A DNA stretch of 64,000 nucleotides from JAFMPW01 sp041743085 (GTDB lineage: Bacteria > Bacteroidota > Bacteroidia > Flavobacteriales > Flavobacteriaceae), in the NCBI GenBank assembly GCA_041743085.1, contig JBGTNL010000106.1, positions 61,996 through 125,995 of the forward strand, in the 5' to 3' direction. The number at the start of each line of letters is the position of its first letter. Positions within the stretch are counted from its first letter, which is position 1. The notes under the pieces are model-generated. The model searched no databases, was not told where the DNA came from, and worked only from the letters and a program-made list of their open reading frames with translations. A program made the position numbers and the translations under genes. Shown here piece after piece: positions 45,477 through 54,502 of the stretch.

Positions 45477-46111
45477 TGGCTAAAAAAAACAAATTCTATG
45501 TCGTCTGGAAAGGCAAGCGCCCCGGTATCTATGAAAATTGGGGCGACTGCAGGGCTGCTATTTCAGGTTCGAAGGGAGCGCAATACATGTCCTTCCTTAC
45601 TTTTGAGCAAGCGAAAAAGGCCTATAACAGTAATTATGAAGCTTACAAAGGCAAAAAGAAAAACAACCCTCATCTGTCTCTTGAACAACGTCTTAAGATA
45701 GGGGAGCCAAACTTCCATTCTATTTCGGTAGATGCGGCTTCCAGTGGCAATCCCGGGCTCATGGAATATCAGGGTGTTGATACCAAAACGAAGAAGCCCC
45801 TTTTTAAACAGGGCCCTTTTAAAGAGGGAACCAATAATATAGGGGAGTTTTTGGCCATAGTACATGGTCTGGCGTACTTAAAGCAACACAAGACCGACAG
45901 GATAATTTATACGGATTCCCGAACGGCTATGAGCTGGGTTCGAAAAAAAAGCTGCAACACCAAACTTAAGGAAACCGCGAAGAACAAAGAGCTATTCGAT
46001 CTTATCCGGAGGGCCATTGTGTGGTTAAAGGCAAATTCATACCATACCCCTATAGTAAAATGGGAAACCAAAGCCTGGGGAGAGATCCCGGCCGATTTTG
46101 GCAGAAAGTAG
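45476..46111 (+). CDS. rnhA: Ribonuclease H with N-terminal viroplasmin domain
   Basis: 211 residues. Residues 1-50 are a viroplasmin/Cauli_VI RNA-DNA-hybrid-binding domain (FYVVWKGKRPGIYENWGDC), followed by an RNase HI domain with acidic residues in SVDAASSGNPG, NNIGEFLAIVHG and IYTDSRTAMSW. It cuts RNA in RNA/DNA hybrids. It is translationally coupled to purN. Confidence 0.92.
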   Translation: MAKKNKFYVVWKGKRPGIYENWGDCRAAISGSKGAQYMSFLTFEQAKKAYNSNYEAYKGKKKNNPHLSLEQRLKIGEPNFHSISVDAASSGNPGLMEYQGVDTKTKKPLFKQGPFKEGTNNIGEFLAIVHGLAYLKQHKTDRIIYTDSRTAMSWVRKKSCNTKLKETAKNKELFDLIRRAIVWLKANSYHTPIVKWETKAWGEIPADFGRK

Positions 46112-46451
46112 GCAGCTGCCTCTTTATAAGGTTCTATCTCAAAACAAGGCATTCGCCTTTATTCCTCCGCCCATGGCCCCACCCAGGGAGGTAAATACAC
46201 TTCCTGCTAACTTAAAACCAATATTTTAAGTTGAGGGATTAAAGATACATGTGCGACTTTCCACCTTTTGTTGAGACCTGACCAAAGCCAAGGGAAAGAT
46301 ATTATTTGTGAAACATAAGGTTTATGTCTGGTAAGGAGCGCGTCCCCACCTTAAAGAGGGTTAGCGCGGGGTCTTTTGAATATTTAAATCCCTTGTCATA
46401 AGAATTTAAAATTTCATATCGATAGCAACTGTTATTGGAATTTCAAAAGCG
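46112..46451. other. Intergenic region without a gene
   Basis: About 370 bases between rnhA and the PfkB kinase. A weak G+C-rich pairing (CCCC...GGGGTCTTTT near 46350-46377) may end upstream transcription. No repeat shared with elsewhere in the window was found. Confidence 0.4.
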
Positions 46452-46459
46452 TATATTTG
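46452..46459 (+). promoter_or_regulatory. Candidate -7 promoter box of the PfkB kinase gene
   Basis: TATATTTG is an exact TAnnTTTG, 20 bases before the ATG at 46480. The only TTG upstream (46435-46437) is 14 bases away, shorter than the usual spacing. Confidence 0.5.
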
Positions 46460-46479
46460 CAGCAAATTTCAAAACCTGA

Positions 46480-47409
46480 ATGGGCAAACTTTTAATTGTT
46501 GGTACCGTTGCGTTCGATGCTATAGAAACTCCGTTTGGCAAAACGGACAAAATATTGGGGGGAGCCGCTACTTTCATTGGCCTTGCTGCTGCACAGTTTA
46601 AAGTGGATTCCGCAATAGTGTCTGTTGTCGGGGGCGATTTCCCCCAGAAATACCTGGATCTTTTTTCTTCTAAAAACATTGATATCTCTGCCGTTGAAAT
46701 TGTCAAAGAAGGGAAAACATTTTTCTGGAGCGGTAAATATCACAACGATCTGAACAGCAGGCATACTTTGAGTACCGAATTAAACGTCTTGGCCGATTTC
46801 AGCCCGGTTGTCCCGGATCATTTCAAAAACGCCGAGGTTGTAATGTTAGGGAATTTACATCCCAGTATTCAGATGAGTGTTATTAATCAAATGGAGGAAA
46901 AACCTCAATTGATCGTATTGGATACCATGAACTTTTGGATGGATAATACGTTGGAAGAATTGACCGAGGTAATAAAACATATTGATGTGTTAACCATAAA
47001 CGATGAAGAAGCCAGGCAATTGACCAACGAGTATTCTCTGTTAAAGGCTGCAATAGAAATTCAGGCCATGGGGGCCAAATACGTAGTCATTAAAAAAGGA
47101 GAGCACGGCGCGTTATTGTTTCATGAGGATAATATATTCTTTGCACCGGCACTGCCGTTGGAAGAAGTGTTTGATCCTACCGGAGCCGGAGACACCTTTG
47201 CCGGCGGGTTTGTTGGCTATTTGGCGGAGACAGAAAATACGTCGTTTAACAATTTAAAGAACGCCGTGATCCACGGCTCCAATTTAGCTTCTTTTTGTGT
47301 AGAACAATTTGGCACAGAACGTTTAAAGGATCTCAAGAAAGAGGAAGTGAAAGAAAGGCTGCATCAATTTAAACAGTTGACCCAATTTGATATAGAATTA
47401 CAAAAATAA
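46480..47409 (+). CDS. PfkB family carbohydrate or nucleoside kinase
   Basis: 309 residues. The N terminus GKLLIVGTVAFDAIETPFGK and ILGGAATFIGLAA, and the C-terminal signature EVFDPTGAGDTFAGGFVGYL with the catalytic Asp, define the ribokinase fold. Substrate (sugar or nucleoside) is not evident. It is immediately followed by a terminator and then a PurF-like gene; the pair is common in Flavobacteriia and may hint at nucleotide metabolism. Confidence 0.9.
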   Translation: MGKLLIVGTVAFDAIETPFGKTDKILGGAATFIGLAAAQFKVDSAIVSVVGGDFPQKYLDLFSSKNIDISAVEIVKEGKTFFWSGKYHNDLNSRHTLSTELNVLADFSPVVPDHFKNAEVVMLGNLHPSIQMSVINQMEEKPQLIVLDTMNFWMDNTLEELTEVIKHIDVLTINDEEARQLTNEYSLLKAAIEIQAMGAKYVVIKKGEHGALLFHEDNIFFAPALPLEEVFDPTGAGDTFAGGFVGYLAETENTSFNNLKNAVIHGSNLASFCVEQFGTERLKDLKKEEVKERLHQFKQLTQFDIELQK

Positions 47410-47413
47410 ACTC

Positions 47414-47437
47414 GCCTCGCAACATCGGGGCTTTTTT
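47414..47437 (+). terminator. Terminator after the PfkB kinase gene
   Basis: GCCTCG at 47414-47419 pairs with CGGGGC at 47426-47431 (one T-G pair) and is followed by six T. Confidence 0.75.
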
Positions 47438-47451
47438 AATCCGCTAAACCA

Positions 47452-49350
47452 ATGAGTGACGCCATTAGGCACGAATGTGGAATTTCTCTGATACGTCTGT
47501 TAAAGCCGCTGGAGTACTACAGAAAAAAATACGGTAGTGCCTTCTACGGGGTAAACAAGATGTACCTGATGATGGAAAAACAGCACAACCGGGGACAGGA
47601 CGGTGCGGGGTTTGCCAGCATTAAACTAAATATGTCTCCGGGAGAACGGTATATGAGCAGGGTACGCTCTGTAGCGACGCAGCCCATACAAGATATTTTT
47701 GATCAGATAAACGACAGAATAAACGCTGCGCTTAGAGAACATCCGGAATATCTTGAGGATGCCGAACTGCAGAAAAAGAATATCCCATATATCGGAGAAC
47801 TGTTACTGGGGCATGTTCGCTATGGTACTTTCGGAAAAAATAGCATTGAAAACGTTCACCCTTTTCTCAGGCAGAACAATTGGATGCACCGTAACCTTAT
47901 CGTTGCGGGGAATTTTAATATGACCAACGTAGGGGTGCTTTTTGATAATCTCATTCAATTGGGACAACATCCAAAGGAAATGACGGATACCATAACGGTT
48001 ATGGAAAAGATTGGTCATTTTTTAGATGATGCGGTAGCCAAACTATACAAACAAATCAAGAAAGAAGGATATACGAAAATGCAAGCTTCCCCTTTAATCG
48101 CAGAGCGACTCAATGTCGTAAAAATTCTCAGGAAGGCTGCGAAAAACTGGGATGGCGGGTATGCTATGGCCGGCATGTTGGGTCATGGGGACGCCTTTGT
48201 TCTGAGAGATCCCTCCGGGATACGGCCTACCTATTTTTATAAGGATGATGAAATTGTTGTTATTGCATCCGAAAGACCGGCGATACAGACAGTGTTCAAT
48301 GTAAAGTATGATGACATAGTGGAATTAAAGCCAGGCCATGCCATTATCATAAAGAAAGACGCACGGGTCTCTATTGAAGAGATACTGGAGCCCATGGAGC
48401 GGAAGGCCTGTTCTTTTGAGCGCATTTATTTCTCCAGGGGAAGCGATAAGGAAATTTACCAGGAACGGAAGGAGTTGGGGAAATTGCTTTTCCCTCAAAT
48501 TCTGGCAGCCATAGATAACGATATAAAAAATACGGTCTTTTCCTATATCCCCAACACCGCAGAAACTTCATTTTTCGGAATGGTAAAAGAAGCCCAGAAT
48601 TACCTGAATAAGAAAAAAGAGGAACAGATATTGGCTATAGGGGCCAAGATCACCAGTGAGCAACTCCACCAGATCCTTGAAGTACGGCCCAGAATTGAAA
48701 AAGTGGCCATTAAAGATGCCAAGTTGAGGACATTCATTACCCAGGACAGCAGCCGGGACGACCTGGTTGCCCACGTCTATGACATCTCATATGGTTCTGT
48801 AAATGAGGACGACAACCTCGTGATCATTGACGACAGCATTGTACGAGGTACTACCCTAAAGAAAAGCATTCTTCGTATTCTGGACAGGTTATCTCCAAAG
48901 AAAATTATTGTGGTCTCCTCTGCCCCACAGATCAGATATCCGGATTGCTATGGAATAGACATGGCGAAATTGGAAGATTTTATCGCTTTCCGTGCCGCAC
49001 TTCAATTGCACAAAGATCAAAATACCATGACCGTGGTGGATCAGATATATCGGAAATGTGTAGCACAAATAGGCAGTCAGGATAAAGATGTAATTAATTA
49101 TGTAAAGGAATTTTACAGGCCATTTTCGGCAGATGAGATCTCCAAAAAAATAGGAGCGTTATTAAGTCCGGAAGATATGAAGGCCGGGGTTGAGATCATT
49201 TATCAGACCATTGAAAGTCTTCACCAGGCCTGCCCTAAAAATTTAGGGGATTGGTATTTTACCGGAAACTATCCCACACCCGGCGGGAACAAGGTTGTAA
49301 ACAGGGCATTTATCAATTTTTACGAAGGAAAAAACCAAAGGGCCTATTAA
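47452..49350 (+). CDS. Amidophosphoribosyltransferase-like protein (PurF paralogue)
   Basis: 632 residues, longer than typical PurF (about 470-510). An N-terminal glutaminase domain starts MSDAIRHECGISLIRLL, with the nucleophile Cys at position 9 after an 8-residue leader; LGHVRYGTFGKNSIENVHPF is a PurF block. The phosphoribosyltransferase motif is NLVIIDDSIVRGTTLKKSI. PurF makes phosphoribosylamine in purine synthesis; this long form is conserved in Flavobacteriia and may be a second enzyme with another role. The leader would have to be removed for the N-terminal Cys to act. Confidence 0.85.
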   Translation: MSDAIRHECGISLIRLLKPLEYYRKKYGSAFYGVNKMYLMMEKQHNRGQDGAGFASIKLNMSPGERYMSRVRSVATQPIQDIFDQINDRINAALREHPEYLEDAELQKKNIPYIGELLLGHVRYGTFGKNSIENVHPFLRQNNWMHRNLIVAGNFNMTNVGVLFDNLIQLGQHPKEMTDTITVMEKIGHFLDDAVAKLYKQIKKEGYTKMQASPLIAERLNVVKILRKAAKNWDGGYAMAGMLGHGDAFVLRDPSGIRPTYFYKDDEIVVIASERPAIQTVFNVKYDDIVELKPGHAIIIKKDARVSIEEILEPMERKACSFERIYFSRGSDKEIYQERKELGKLLFPQILAAIDNDIKNTVFSYIPNTAETSFFGMVKEAQNYLNKKKEEQILAIGAKITSEQLHQILEVRPRIEKVAIKDAKLRTFITQDSSRDDLVAHVYDISYGSVNEDDNLVIIDDSIVRGTTLKKSILRILDRLSPKKIIVVSSAPQIRYPDCYGIDMAKLEDFIAFRAALQLHKDQNTMTVVDQIYRKCVAQIGSQDKDVINYVKEFYRPFSADEISKKIGALLSPEDMKAGVEIIYQTIESLHQACPKNLGDWYFTGNYPTPGGNKVVNRAFINFYEGKNQRAY

Positions 49351-49441
49351 CAATTATACCGATGAAATGCAAGAATTTGTGTATTTCATCGATAATTTAT
49401 GCTACTTGCCGTCTTTTTAATCGCAACGAAATAAAGCCATT

Positions 49442-49449
49442 TACTTTTG
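49442..49449 (+). promoter_or_regulatory. -7 promoter box of small RNA 1
   Basis: TACTTTTG, an exact TAnnTTTG, ending 5 bases before the conserved CCATAGC start of the RNA core. No clear TTG at -33; a CTTTTT lies 23 bases upstream. Confidence 0.65.
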
Positions 49450-49454
49450 ACTTG

Positions 49455-49525
49455 CCATAGCATAAGTAGGTTAAGTTCATGGTAAGATTTGGGGCAAAAA
49501 AGGTGGAGACTTCTCCACCTTTTTT
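49455..49525 (+). ncRNA. Small RNA, copy 1 of a three-member family
   Basis: A 40-base core (49455-49494: CCATAGCATAAGTAGG then TTAAGTTCATGGTAAG and ATTTGGGG) is identical to the core at 50305-50344 and differs at two positions from 50510-50549. It is followed by a hairpin AGGTGGAG-ACTT-CTCCACCT and TTTTT, a Rho-independent terminator. With a TACTTTTG box 5 bases before the core this makes a self-contained ~71-nt transcription unit. No open frame of note. CCAT and ATGG inside the core could pair. I do not recognise the family. Confidence 0.75.
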
Positions 49526-49553
49526 ATTTTAATAATAATAAATGGCATTAAAC

Positions 49554-49645
49554 CCCAGGGCAAGCCCTGGACCCAATAGAGGGAATCGACCCAAGGGTCG
49601 AGGTATTAAACCTAGACCCCGCTGAAAAAGCGGGGTCTTTTTTTT
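49554..49645 (+). repeat. Array of three stem-loops, the last a strong terminator
   Basis: Three perfect small hairpins in a row: CCAGGGC-AA-GCCCTGG, then CGACCC-AA-GGGTCG, then GACCCCGCT-GAAAA-AGCGGGGTC at 49615-49637 followed by eight T. The first two look like the REP-type dispersed palindromes common in flavobacterial genomes; the third is a terminator. Whether they belong to one element is uncertain. Confidence 0.6.
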
Positions 49646-50291
49646 ATATCCCTACTAATTATAGCGTTCTTTCTTCACCAGAGCAATTTCCCCGATTGGG
49701 ACAGCGCCATTTTTAAGTTTTAAGGATCCGGGAACCACTCACACGAAAGGCTTCATTGATGAATAACTTCCGGCGTGCGATGGCAAAGTTCGAGACAGGT
49801 TTTGCAAAACAAAATTCTTTTCTGAGTAACGTCACAATGCCCTTAAATTAATAAGCTGCCTTTTCTACAGAATAACCTTCACAAACCTACTTAGAAAACA
49901 ATAATCCAACACGGAGAAATTTTCCGGGTGGGTAATGCGGTCGCAGAATTTAAAAACCTATTGTATGCCCGGTATCATACCGGTTTCAAACTTATCCGTC
50001 ACATCGAGCGCAGTCGGGTTGTTTTTGCCGGCCTTTCGACTGCCTGCCCGTTCCCCGCCAGAATGACTTGTCGGGCTGGCGTTCAGGCGGGCGCTCGGAG
50101 ACAAAAACTCAGATTTTTGACACTTTATAAAAATACCTGTGCACTACCGGGGAATCATAAAACGTATTATTAATAAGGATCATTCTGTACACTTTTTCCT
50201 CATCTATTATAGTCCAAATACAACGAAGAAGCATTTCATCTGATTAAAAAGACGTTCGTCCAAAACCTTTTTCTTCCTGCTCGTTTTAGTC
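49646..50291. other. Gene-free region with dispersed palindromic repeat
   Basis: No supportable gene; the 81-codon frame at 49928-50173 covers palindromes and has no family features. It contains CCGGTATCATACCGG around 49968 and, from about 49999, CATCGAGCGCAGTCG with its partner CGACTGC, plus GCCAGAATGAC and GGCTGGCG, the look of a dispersed repeat seen in many Flavobacteriia. Confidence 0.5.
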
Positions 50292-50299
50292 TACTTTTG
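50292..50299 (+). promoter_or_regulatory. -7 promoter box of small RNA 2
   Basis: TACTTTTG, exact TAnnTTTG, again exactly 5 bases before the conserved core. A CTTTTT lies 19 bases upstream in place of a TTG. Confidence 0.65.
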
Positions 50300-50304
50300 G
50301 AAGA

Positions 50305-50375
50305 CCATAGCATAAGTAGGTTAAGTTCATGGTAAGATTTGGGGAAAAAAGGCAGGATCACATCCTGCCTTTTTT
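50305..50375 (+). ncRNA. Small RNA, copy 2 of a three-member family
   Basis: The 40-base core is identical to copy 1. Its terminator stem differs in sequence but not in design: AGGCAGGAT-CAC-ATCCTGCCT then TTTTT. Conservation of the core and of a hairpin with unrelated sequence, plus the same promoter spacing, indicates selection on an RNA rather than a simple duplication. Length about 71 nt. Confidence 0.75.
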
Positions 50376-50473
50376 ATTGCTGAAAATCAGAGTTTTAACG
50401 CACTTCATCGAAAAAAGTATAGTGCTCTTTTAAAAATAATACTGACTGAAACGCTAAAATTTCTTAAAATTCC

Positions 50474-50504
50474 TTTGTTATTTCTCACAATACCAGTAAT
50501 TTAG
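50474..50504 (+). promoter_or_regulatory. Promoter of small RNA 3
   Basis: TTTG at 50474-50477, 19 bases, then TAATTTAG at 50497-50504 (one mismatch to TAnnTTTG), ending 5 bases before the core as in the other two copies. Confidence 0.55.
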
Positions 50505-50509
50505 TGCTG

Positions 50510-50583
50510 CCATAGCATAAGTAGGTTAAGTTTATGGTAAGATTTGGGACGAAAAGGGTGGAGACTTCTCCGCCCTTTTCTAT
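50510..50583 (+). ncRNA. Small RNA, copy 3 of a three-member family
   Basis: The core differs from copies 1 and 2 by C to T at 50533 and G to A at its last base. The terminator stem GGGTGGAG / CTCCGCCC keeps all eight pairs, using a G-U where copy 1 has A-U, a small covariation signal. Followed by TTTTCTATTTTTT. It lies just upstream (antisense side) of the sodA terminator. Confidence 0.72.
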
Positions 50584-50595
50584 TTTTTAAAACAT

Positions 50596-50629
50596 AAAAA
50601 ACTCCATTCCGCCGACGGCGGAATGGAGT
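50596..50629 (-). terminator. Rho-independent terminator of sodA
   Basis: ACTCCATTCCGCC at 50601-50613 pairs perfectly over 13 bases with GGCGGAATGGAGT at 50617-50629; on the minus strand it runs into five T. It is 29 bases after the sodA stop and could also stop + strand transcription from small RNA 3. Confidence 0.88.
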
Positions 50630-50657
50630 TTGCATTTTCAAAACACCTGAAAGAAAA

Positions 50658-51266
50658 TTATTTGTTTTCCGAATACAACTCAGAAACCTTTTCCCAGTTA
50701 ATTACATTGAAAAAAGCGCTTATGTAATCAGGTCTTTTATTTTGATAATTCAGATAATACGCATGCTCCCAAACATCTAGACCTAATACCGGTTGGCCCC
50801 CGCAGCCCGTATCCGGCATTATGGGATTATCCTGGTTAGGGGTGGAACATATTTCCAGCTTGCCTCCCTTATGAACGCAGAGCCATGCCCAGCCCGAACC
50901 AAATCTAGACCCGGCAGCATCGCTGAATTTCTCTTTAAATGAATCAAAAGAACCGAAGGCATTGTCAATAGCATCGGCCAATTCTCCACTGGGAGTTCCC
51001 CCTCCGTCCGGGGACATCATCTCCCAAAACAAGGAGTGATTATAAAATCCACCACCATTATTGCGAACAGCGCTTTTAGACATATCAAGGTTCTCCAAAA
51101 TAGTGGTAATGGATTTGTCTTCAAGATCCGTTCCTTCAATAGCGCTATTTAATTTTGTGGTATAGCCATTATGATGTTTAGTATGATGTATCTCCATGGT
51201 TCTGGCATCAATATGTGGTTCTAATGCATCATAGGCATAGGGTAATTTTGGTAATTCAAAAGCCAT
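50658..51266 (-). CDS. sodA: Superoxide dismutase (Fe/Mn type)
   Basis: 202 residues. Metal ligands appear in HHTKHHNGYTTKLN, GGGFYNHSLFWEMMSP, and LDVWEHAYYLNYQNKRPDY (Asp and His). It converts superoxide to peroxide and oxygen in the cytoplasm. Fe versus Mn preference cannot be decided. A minus-strand box TAGATTTG (51310-51303), exact TAnnTTTG, lies 36 bases upstream. Own terminator downstream. Confidence 0.96.
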   Translation of the reverse strand: MAFELPKLPYAYDALEPHIDARTMEIHHTKHHNGYTTKLNSAIEGTDLEDKSITTILENLDMSKSAVRNNGGGFYNHSLFWEMMSPDGGGTPSGELADAIDNAFGSFDSFKEKFSDAAGSRFGSGWAWLCVHKGGKLEICSTPNQDNPIMPDTGCGGQPVLGLDVWEHAYYLNYQNKRPDYISAFFNVINWEKVSELYSENK

Positions 51267-51302
51267 CTGTATAGTGTTTTTAAGTTAATAAACAGTGAAT
51301 GT

Positions 51303-51310
51303 CAAATCTA
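51303..51310 (-). promoter_or_regulatory. Candidate -7 promoter box of sodA
   Basis: Minus-strand TAGATTTG, exact match to TAnnTTTG, 36 bases before the sodA ATG. No TTG at the expected -33 position. Confidence 0.5.
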
Positions 51311-51386
51311 CAAATTTTAACACTCATATTCCGCTAATAATTTGTTAAGAACTCTTGAAGTTTGCGTATTTTGCGGCTAAAACAAG

Positions 51387-54300
51387 GTGCAGGTAACTTC
51401 TTATAATATTTACAGCGCATCCGCCGGTTCCGGCAAAACCTTTACCCTGGTCAGGGAATACCTGAAAATTATCCTTACTCCCGGCATTACTGGTAATTTC
51501 AGACAGCTACTGGCTATCACCTTTACAAACAAGGCCGTTAATGAAATGAAGCAGCGGATCCTGGGAAGCCTGTTTGAATTTAGCCAGACCAGTAGCAAGG
51601 AAAAATCTTCCCCACTCTTTCAAACACTACGGATAGAACTTGGTTTAACCCCCGATGAATTACAGGAAAGAGCAAAAAAAACACTAAAGCTAATACTGCA
51701 CAATTATGCTTTTTTTGACGTCTCAACAATCGATAAATTTACACATCGCATTATTCGCACTTTCGCAAGGGACCTAAAACTGCCCCAAAATTTTGAAGTT
51801 GTCCTTGACACCGATCTTTTGTTAGACGAAGCAGTAGGCCGCCTTATAAGCAAGGTAGGCTTCGACGAAAAACTGACTTCGGTTTTGATCGATTTCGCAC
51901 TTGAAAAAATAGAGGACGACAAAAGTTGGGACGTTTCTATAGATCTCAACAATATTGGACGGCTGCTGTTTAACGAGAATCACCTTCCGCATCTAAAGAA
52001 GATGGAGGGCAAGAGGATTGATGATTTTCTAAAATTAAAGGAACGACTGGGTTCTAAAATTCGCTCTCTTGAGTTGGAAGCGATAAAAAATGCAACAGCG
52101 GTAGTACAATTTATCGATGAGTGTGGTCTGGAATCTTCAGATTTCCCACGTGAAACCCTTCCCAATCATTTTAAGAAAATCCGGGAAGGCTTTTTTGGAC
52201 CGGGGGTACTGTATAACAATAAGCTTGAAGCAAATCTCACGGAGGGCACAATCCTTAAATCGGGCATTGAACTTCCATCAGACGAAATAGCGCCAGTAAT
52301 TCTTGACAATTACCTGCGTATTAAAGAAATTATTTATCGCATCGCTTTCCTGAGAAACGCGTATAATAACAGTATGCCCCTGACTATTCTGAATGCCTTG
52401 CAACAGGAAGTGAAAACCCTGGAAAAAGAACGGGATCAGCTGCCGATTACCTCTTTCAACGGTATTATTTCCAACGCAATTAAAAATCAGCCTGCACCAT
52501 TCATATATGAACGCCTTGGGGAAAAATACCGCCATTATTTTATTGATGAATTTCAGGACACTTCAGAACTACAGTGGAACAACCTTATACCCCTGATAAG
52601 CAATGCACTGGAAAGCGAGGATGAACAGGGGAACAAGGGTTCCTTGTTGCTTGTAGGTGATGCCAAACAAGCCATATACAGGTGGCGGGGCGGGAAGGCA
52701 GAACAATTTCTGGGTCTCTGTTCCCGGGCTGACAGCCCCTTCGTCATAACCCCGGAAATAGAAAATCTGCCTTTAAATTACCGAAGCAAAAAAGAGATCG
52801 TGGTATTTAATAATGCCTTTTTTACCTCGGTCAGTTCATTCCTGAACAGTGACCACTATAAAACCCTGTTTATCGATGGGAATCAGCAAGACTACCATCA
52901 TGCCGAAGGCGGCTTAGTGCAATTAGACTTTCTGGAAGGCGAAGAGGAAAAAACCATAGATGAGCTGTATTGCGAAAAAGTGCTGCAAACTATCCGTGAG
53001 GTTATTGAAAAATCGTATGCATTCGGGGATATTTGTATCCTAACCAGAAAACGTAAGCATGGTATTTTGGTGTCAGATTTTCTTTTACAAAATGGAATAC
53101 CGCTTATTTCGTCAGAAACCTTACTGCTAAAAAGCAATAGAAAGGTAAAATTCCTAATACAACTATTATGGTATTGCGCATATCCCGAAGACTTGGAAAA
53201 CGCTTATGGGATACTGTATTTTCTTGGCTCCGACAAAATCGAAATACACGATTTTATACAAAAAAATCTTGAGGGTATCCACGGATGTTTATTAAAGGAC
53301 TACAGTTTTGATCTCGGCTATCTAAAACAGGTATCGGTCTATGACGGCCTGGAATATGCAATAAAACAATTTGGATTAGCCGAGGAGTCGGACGCATATC
53401 TCACTTTTCTGCTAGATGAGGTATTACTGGTGGAACAGCGAGAGGACACAGGCATCACCGCTTTTTTGAACTATTGGGAAAAAAAGAGGGATAAGCTCAG
53501 TATCGTGGCTCCCGAAAATATGAATGCGGTACAGATCATGACCGTCCATAAGGCCAAGGGACTGGAATTTCCGATTGTTATTTTTCCTTATGCCAACACC
53601 CATATTTATGAAGAAAGGAACCCAAAGCTCTGGTTGCCCGTCAGGGCGGAAGACTACAATGGTTTTGGGGAATTACTCACCAGCAAAAAACAGGAAGTAG
53701 CACAGTACGGCCCGGAAGCGGGGGAGATCTACGGAGAGGAACAACAAAAACTGGAACTGGATGCTTTTAATTTACTCTATGTTGCCCTTACCAGAGCAAT
53801 TAATGCACTCTTTGTCATTTCAGAAAAAGATCTCACTTCCGATGGCTCTCACAGGGAACAGTATTATTCGGGCTTGTTTATACATTACTTGAAGGAACGG
53901 GGAATATGGGACGTGAATGTACCTGCCTATTCCTTTGGCTCTTTAAACAAAAAGGAAGGAAGGGAAAAATTAGAGCACCTAAAAGATTATGTCCCATACC
54001 AGTATAGTTATAAGGATCGACCTGAATTTAAAATTATAGCCACATCCGGTGCGCTGTGGGATACCGATAGAGAGGAAGCTTTGTCTAGAGGGACGCGTAT
54101 TCACCGGCTAATGGAAATGATCTCCACGTCCTCGGATGTAGACCATGCTTTGAATATACTGGCCAAAAACGGTGTTCTCGGCGAAGAAGAAAAGGATCTC
54201 AGGCAAACAGCCGAATACATAACGGACCATCCGGACCTCAATATGTTTTTTCAAAAAGACCTCGTAATTAAAAGCGAAAGGGATATCATAACGGAAAAGG

Positions 54301-54497
54301 GGCTAATTTTGCGTCCCGACAGATTGGTATTTCAGGGCAAAAACGTCTCCATACTGGATTATAAAACGGGGAGGAAAAATCCAAAACACCATGAACAACT
54401 TTATGCGTACGCCGATGCTTTGGAGGCGATCGGTTATCAAATTGAGCATAAGGTTATTGTATACATTGATAAAAAAATACAACCTGAATTTATATAA
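51387..54497 (+). CDS. AddA-like UvrD-family helicase/nuclease (RecB-like)
   Basis: 1036 residues from a GTG start. Walker A YSASAGSGKTFTLVREY, motif II FIDEFQDTSELQWNNL, GDAKQAIYRWRGG, motif V MTVHKAKGLEFPIVIFPYA and motif VI LLYVALTRAINAL define a superfamily-1A helicase. The C terminus carries a PD-(D/E)XK nuclease, RPDRLVFQGKNVSILDYKTG. It fits the large subunit of the AddAB double-strand-break resection complex. Its partner (57234) lies two genes downstream, not adjacent. Stop is 5 bases before kbl. Confidence 0.9.
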   Translation: MQVTSYNIYSASAGSGKTFTLVREYLKIILTPGITGNFRQLLAITFTNKAVNEMKQRILGSLFEFSQTSSKEKSSPLFQTLRIELGLTPDELQERAKKTLKLILHNYAFFDVSTIDKFTHRIIRTFARDLKLPQNFEVVLDTDLLLDEAVGRLISKVGFDEKLTSVLIDFALEKIEDDKSWDVSIDLNNIGRLLFNENHLPHLKKMEGKRIDDFLKLKERLGSKIRSLELEAIKNATAVVQFIDECGLESSDFPRETLPNHFKKIREGFFGPGVLYNNKLEANLTEGTILKSGIELPSDEIAPVILDNYLRIKEIIYRIAFLRNAYNNSMPLTILNALQQEVKTLEKERDQLPITSFNGIISNAIKNQPAPFIYERLGEKYRHYFIDEFQDTSELQWNNLIPLISNALESEDEQGNKGSLLLVGDAKQAIYRWRGGKAEQFLGLCSRADSPFVITPEIENLPLNYRSKKEIVVFNNAFFTSVSSFLNSDHYKTLFIDGNQQDYHHAEGGLVQLDFLEGEEEKTIDELYCEKVLQTIREVIEKSYAFGDICILTRKRKHGILVSDFLLQNGIPLISSETLLLKSNRKVKFLIQLLWYCAYPEDLENAYGILYFLGSDKIEIHDFIQKNLEGIHGCLLKDYSFDLGYLKQVSVYDGLEYAIKQFGLAEESDAYLTFLLDEVLLVEQREDTGITAFLNYWEKKRDKLSIVAPENMNAVQIMTVHKAKGLEFPIVIFPYANTHIYEERNPKLWLPVRAEDYNGFGELLTSKKQEVAQYGPEAGEIYGEEQQKLELDAFNLLYVALTRAINALFVISEKDLTSDGSHREQYYSGLFIHYLKERGIWDVNVPAYSFGSLNKKEGREKLEHLKDYVPYQYSYKDRPEFKIIATSGALWDTDREEALSRGTRIHRLMEMISTSSDVDHALNILAKNGVLGEEEKDLRQTAEYITDHPDLNMFFQKDLVIKSERDIITEKGLILRPDRLVFQGKNVSILDYKTGRKNPKHHEQLYAYADALEAIGYQIEHKVIVYIDKKIQPEFI

Positions 54498-54502
54498 AAA
54501 AC

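Noticed and set aside
49928..50173. 81-codon frame in the small-RNA region
   Set aside because: Runs through palindromic dispersed repeats, has no family features and is not placed after a ribosome-binding site that I can see.
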